In this document: one piece after another, positions 40,325 through 42,495 of the stretch
Position numbering within the stretch: the first letter of the stretch is position 1
How the letters are laid out: each line of letters begins with the position of its first letter
Source: an uncultured Prevotella sp.
GTDB lineage: Bacteria > Bacteroidota > Bacteroidia > Bacteroidales > Bacteroidaceae
DNA: 42,495 nucleotides
Assembly: GCA_946403845.1 (NCBI GenBank)
Contig: CAMJBL010000019.1
Span: 1-42,495, forward strand
Direction of reading: 5' to 3'
Notes under the pieces: model-generated
Databases searched by the model: none
Seen by the model: the letters and a program-made list of their open reading frames with translations, nothing else
What the model was told of the DNA's origin: nothing
Translations under genes and position numbers: made by a program

Positions 40325-40867
40325 TCAGTTTAGGTTTCTTGTCTTTTTACGTGCTTCCCGCCAACGTGGGAAGTATCTGTCCATCAATGCATGAAAACGA
40401 GCGTTGTGGCTGGGTTCAAGCAAATGACATAGCTCGTGAACCACCACGTGCTCGACACACCATTCCGGTAATAGCAGAAGATAGATTGAGAAGCTGATGG
40501 ATTTGTCTTTGACATTGCACACGCCCCATCGTGAGATCATCGCCTTGTAACAGATAACGGAAGGTCTCACACCCATCTCCTTGGCATAGCGTTCTACCAT
40601 CGGCTCTATCAGAATCTTCAGTCGTCGCAGTGCTTCGTCAGACTGTGCCTTTGTCTGTAAGGACAACTGATTGTAGAACGCTATTCTCCTCTTTTGATTT
40701 TCGGAACTCCTCTTCCGTGCATCAGCAATCCAGTCCCGATGTTCCTCAATAAACCGCTCCACTTCAGCCTTTGGCATCCCAAACGGTGCCGACACATGGA
40801 CATCACCATTTTTCACGATGCGCATGGAAAGTCTCCTGGTTCTCCTGTAAGTCACCTGTATGGCCAT
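40325..40867 (-). CDS. YgjP/WLM-family metal-dependent hydrolase (DUF45)
   Basis: A 180-residue soluble protein with the zincin motif HVVVHELCHLLEPSHNARFHALMDRYFP, where His-Glu-x-x-His and the later His-x-x-x-Phe-His supply metal ligands. The N-terminus (MAIQVTYRRTRRLSMRIVKNGDVHVSAPFGMP) is the standard YgjP start. A longer frame exists to 40948 but would overlap the EamA gene; ATG 40867 lies 19 bases after its stop and fits the family. YgjP-like proteins are predicted proteases of unknown substrate. Convergent with the MATE gene, 9 bases between stops, no terminator seen. Confidence 0.85.
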   Translation of the reverse strand: MAIQVTYRRTRRLSMRIVKNGDVHVSAPFGMPKAEVERFIEEHRDWIADARKRSSENQKRRIAFYNQLSLQTKAQSDEALRRLKILIEPMVERYAKEMGVRPSVICYKAMISRWGVCNVKDKSISFSIYLLLLPEWCVEHVVVHELCHLLEPSHNARFHALMDRYFPRWREARKKTRNLN

Positions 40868-40886
40868 ATCTGCTCTTTCTATTTCA

Positions 40887-41798
40887 TCAGAATTTTCCTT
40901 TATTAATAATGTAGATGCCAAGTGCAGCGAGCCCTCCAGCAAGAGCATATTTCAGATGGAAAGTCTCTCCAAGGCAGAGGCACGAGGTAACGGCTCCGAC
41001 AATGGGAATCAGAGAATTGTAAATGGCAACCTTTCCTACCGGATTGCAACTGAGCAGTTTATTATAGAGTGCAAAGCCGATGGCTGAAATAGCGATAAGC
41101 AGAATCAGACAGGTAATGCCGAGTATGTTGATATTGGGTAGCGTGCCGCCAAAGGCAAGTCCAGGGATGATGAGCAACAGTCCTCCAATGGTGAGACTAT
41201 ACCCAGTCCCCACGAATACATCTATCCGACGACTCAATCCGCGAGTCATCAGGTTAGACGTTGCCCCACAGATTGCGTTGAGGATGATCATGCCATCGCC
41301 CAGCCAGGTAAAATGTCCGCTTTCGGCTCCACCGAGATTCAAGGCAAGGATTCCGCTGAATCCAATGGTACAGCCGAGAATCTTCCGCGAAGTCAGTCTG
41401 TCGCTCTTGAAACAGGCACAAGCCAGCAGTACCACAAGGAATGTACTCAAAGAGTTGAGGATAGCGGCCCGTGAGCCTTCGCTATGAGACATACCGACAT
41501 AGAAGAAGAAATAATGGAGTGTGGTATTCATCAGTGCAAAGGCGAAGATAAAGCGCCAGTCAATCATTTTGCTCGCTCTGAACGAACGTCCATTGCTTCG
41601 GGCAACGGAAAGGACTATCAGACCCGCAGCAGCAAAGCGGATGCCAGCAAAAAGCATCTTGCTACCCGTCATGTCAGCCGTAATACCAAAGGCGCTGAAG
41701 CCCACTTTGATAAGCGGGAATGCCCATCCCCATGCTACTGCAGCTGTTAGGGCAAAGACTGCCACCCATGCGGGTCTTTGGAATATGGATGTTCTCAT
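40887..41798 (-). CDS. EamA/DMT family transporter
   Basis: A 303-residue inner-membrane protein with ten hydrophobic helices in two EamA repeats (first half with AVAWGWAFPLIKVGFS and GMSHSEGSRAAILNSLSTFLVVLLA; second with SAIGFALYNKLLSCNPVGKVAIYNSLIPIVGAVTS). Members export amino acids, metabolites or nucleotide sugars; the substrate cannot be told. A good Bacteroidetes promoter lies at 41840-41871. Followed on the same strand by the YgjP-like gene 19 bases downstream. Confidence 0.9.
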   Translation of the reverse strand: MRTSIFQRPAWVAVFALTAAVAWGWAFPLIKVGFSAFGITADMTGSKMLFAGIRFAAAGLIVLSVARSNGRSFRASKMIDWRFIFAFALMNTTLHYFFFYVGMSHSEGSRAAILNSLSTFLVVLLACACFKSDRLTSRKILGCTIGFSGILALNLGGAESGHFTWLGDGMIILNAICGATSNLMTRGLSRRIDVFVGTGYSLTIGGLLLIIPGLAFGGTLPNINILGITCLILLIAISAIGFALYNKLLSCNPVGKVAIYNSLIPIVGAVTSCLCLGETFHLKYALAGGLAALGIYIINKGKF

Positions 41799-41839
41799 TT
41801 CTTTTTTGCAGAATCGAAGTAATTTCGCGATTTACATCG

Positions 41840-41871
41840 CAAAGTTACAAAATAATAAGCAGGAATCCAAA
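41840..41871 (-). promoter_or_regulatory. Bacteroidetes-type promoter for the EamA transporter
   Basis: On the minus strand TTTG (41871-41868), 20-base spacer, TAACTTTG (41847-41840), 42 bases before the ATG. Confidence 0.75.
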
Positions 41872-41879
41872 TAATTTCG

Positions 41880-41887
41880 TATCTTTG
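41880..41887 (+). promoter_or_regulatory. -7 promoter element for the MmcQ/YjbR gene
   Basis: TATCTTTG, 34 bases before the ATG at 41921; the divergent EamA promoter begins only eight bases away, so the two may interfere. Confidence 0.5.
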
Positions 41888-41920
41888 CAGCAATATTTAC
41901 AACATCAGACGTTATAAGAC

Positions 41921-42292
41921 ATGAACATTGAGCAAGTACACGATTACACATTGTCACTCCAAGGTGTGACAGAAGACCAGCCATTTGGCGATGACCTTAT
42001 CACCTTCCGTTTGGAAGGAAAGATATTCTTGTGTCTTTTGATTGATGGTGATGGACATGATATGCAAGATTCTGAACCACGACTTGCTTTGAAGTTGTCG
42101 CCAGAGAGGAATGATGAGTTACGTGAAAAGTTCTCTGCAGTGACACCAGCCTATCATTGGAACAAGAAACATTGGAGTGACGTGTACTATGAGAACCTGG
42201 ATGACACACTTGTCCAGGAATGGATTCAAGAGTCTTATAATCTTGTGGCATCAAAACTTCCAAAGGCGCTCCGACAGAAGTACATTGTTTAA
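41921..42292 (+). CDS. MmcQ/YjbR family protein
   Basis: A 123-residue protein of the CyaY-like fold family. Motifs: DYTLSLQGVTEDQPFGDDLITFRLEGKIF, LALKLSPERNDELRE and the typical C-terminal KKHWSDVYYENLDDTLVQEWIQESYNLV. The length is normal. The family is often annotated as DNA-binding, but its true function is unsettled. It has its own promoter element and no obvious partner. Confidence 0.9.
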   Translation: MNIEQVHDYTLSLQGVTEDQPFGDDLITFRLEGKIFLCLLIDGDGHDMQDSEPRLALKLSPERNDELREKFSAVTPAYHWNKKHWSDVYYENLDDTLVQEWIQESYNLVASKLPKALRQKYIV

Positions 42293-42495
42293 CTGAGTTT
42301 AAAGAATTGGCAGCATTGTTTATCAAAGTTTAAATTTGATGCCATTCTGACTACCTTTGAGTGCCATTTTGTCAATCGGCATGTAAGTTGCTTTTTGTTC
42401 TGTGAAAGCCAAAGCGAAAGCAGAGGCAATCAAGAATAAGTAAGTTAAACTAAAAGTATAATTGGAGGTAAAAGTTATGTTGAACGGATTAATGA
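42293..42495. other. Window-end region; no gene assigned
   Basis: Two weak readings compete. On the plus strand an ATG at 42477 sits seven bases after GGAGGT, a Shine-Dalgarno-like sequence rare in this window, but only six codons remain. On the minus strand a frame is open from the window edge to a stop at 42323, ending in KATYMPIDKMALKGSQNG and five further residues, and could be the end of a gene. A TACCTTTG element lies at 42352-42359. Confidence 0.3.

Noticed and set aside
42477..42495. Possible start of a plus-strand gene after GGAGGT
   Set aside because: Only six codons remain and the opposite strand has a competing open frame; not enough to call a gene.

Overview
The window is a chromosomal segment of a Bacteroidota bacterium, most likely Prevotella or a close relative. 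The evidence is the recurring Bacteroidetes promoter element TAnnTTTG (several copies with a TTTG 19-21 bases upstream), near-absence of Shine-Dalgarno sequences, and family content: a TonB-dependent receptor/DUF4249 pair, DUF4301, DUF2027, a C10 protease with a Por-type C-terminal tail, a Reg_prop/triple-tyrosine regulator and a divergent gyrA-clpC pair. These assignments come from reading the sequence; no database search was run.

Layout. 1-2870: 5' end of gyrA, divergent clpC, and a terminator shared with the next operon. 2874-7844 (minus): a tightly packed operon of a RelA/SpoT-type (p)ppGpp synthetase, a small lipoprotein, a DUF2027 protein and NAD+ synthetase. 7951-12612 (plus): DUF4301, a MORN/GH25 lysozyme-like protein, rlmH and a DUF5103/T9SS plug-like protein. 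12606-15065 (minus): a membrane protein with a periplasmic beta-propeller sensor and a cytoplasmic AraC HTH. 15338-18805 (plus): gdhA, then rpsA behind a structured leader. 18861-19985 (minus): an MltF-like lytic transglycosylase. 20119-23330 (plus): hisG-hisD-hisC. 23375-27421 (minus): a large exported C10 cysteine protease with a repetitive coiled-coil region and a small Lys/Ala-rich exported protein. 27554-30035 (plus): an M28 peptidase and an iron-containing alcohol dehydrogenase. 30036-30953 (minus): a cobalamin riboswitch, a flavodoxin-like protein and a 29-residue membrane peptide. 31081-33252 (minus): an exported GH3 glycosidase. 33430-40315 (plus): TonB-dependent receptor, DUF4249 lipoprotein, an exported protein ending in a plug-like segment, and a MATE transporter. 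40325-41798 (minus): EamA transporter and YgjP-like metalloprotease. 41921-42292 (plus): an MmcQ/YjbR protein.

Most of the window is housekeeping: stringent response and NAD synthesis, nitrogen assimilation, histidine synthesis, translation and protein quality control. It is interleaved with envelope and exported functions. No IS element, phage, CRISPR array, rRNA or tRNA was recognised. The less ordinary parts are the riboswitch-led flavodoxin/micro-peptide unit, a 31-bp perfect inverted repeat inside the TonB receptor coding region, the repeat-bearing C10 protease with its coiled-coil neighbour, a sensor-regulator that lacks any kinase domain, a lysozyme gene whose natural start position reads CTG, and several families of short tandem repeats.
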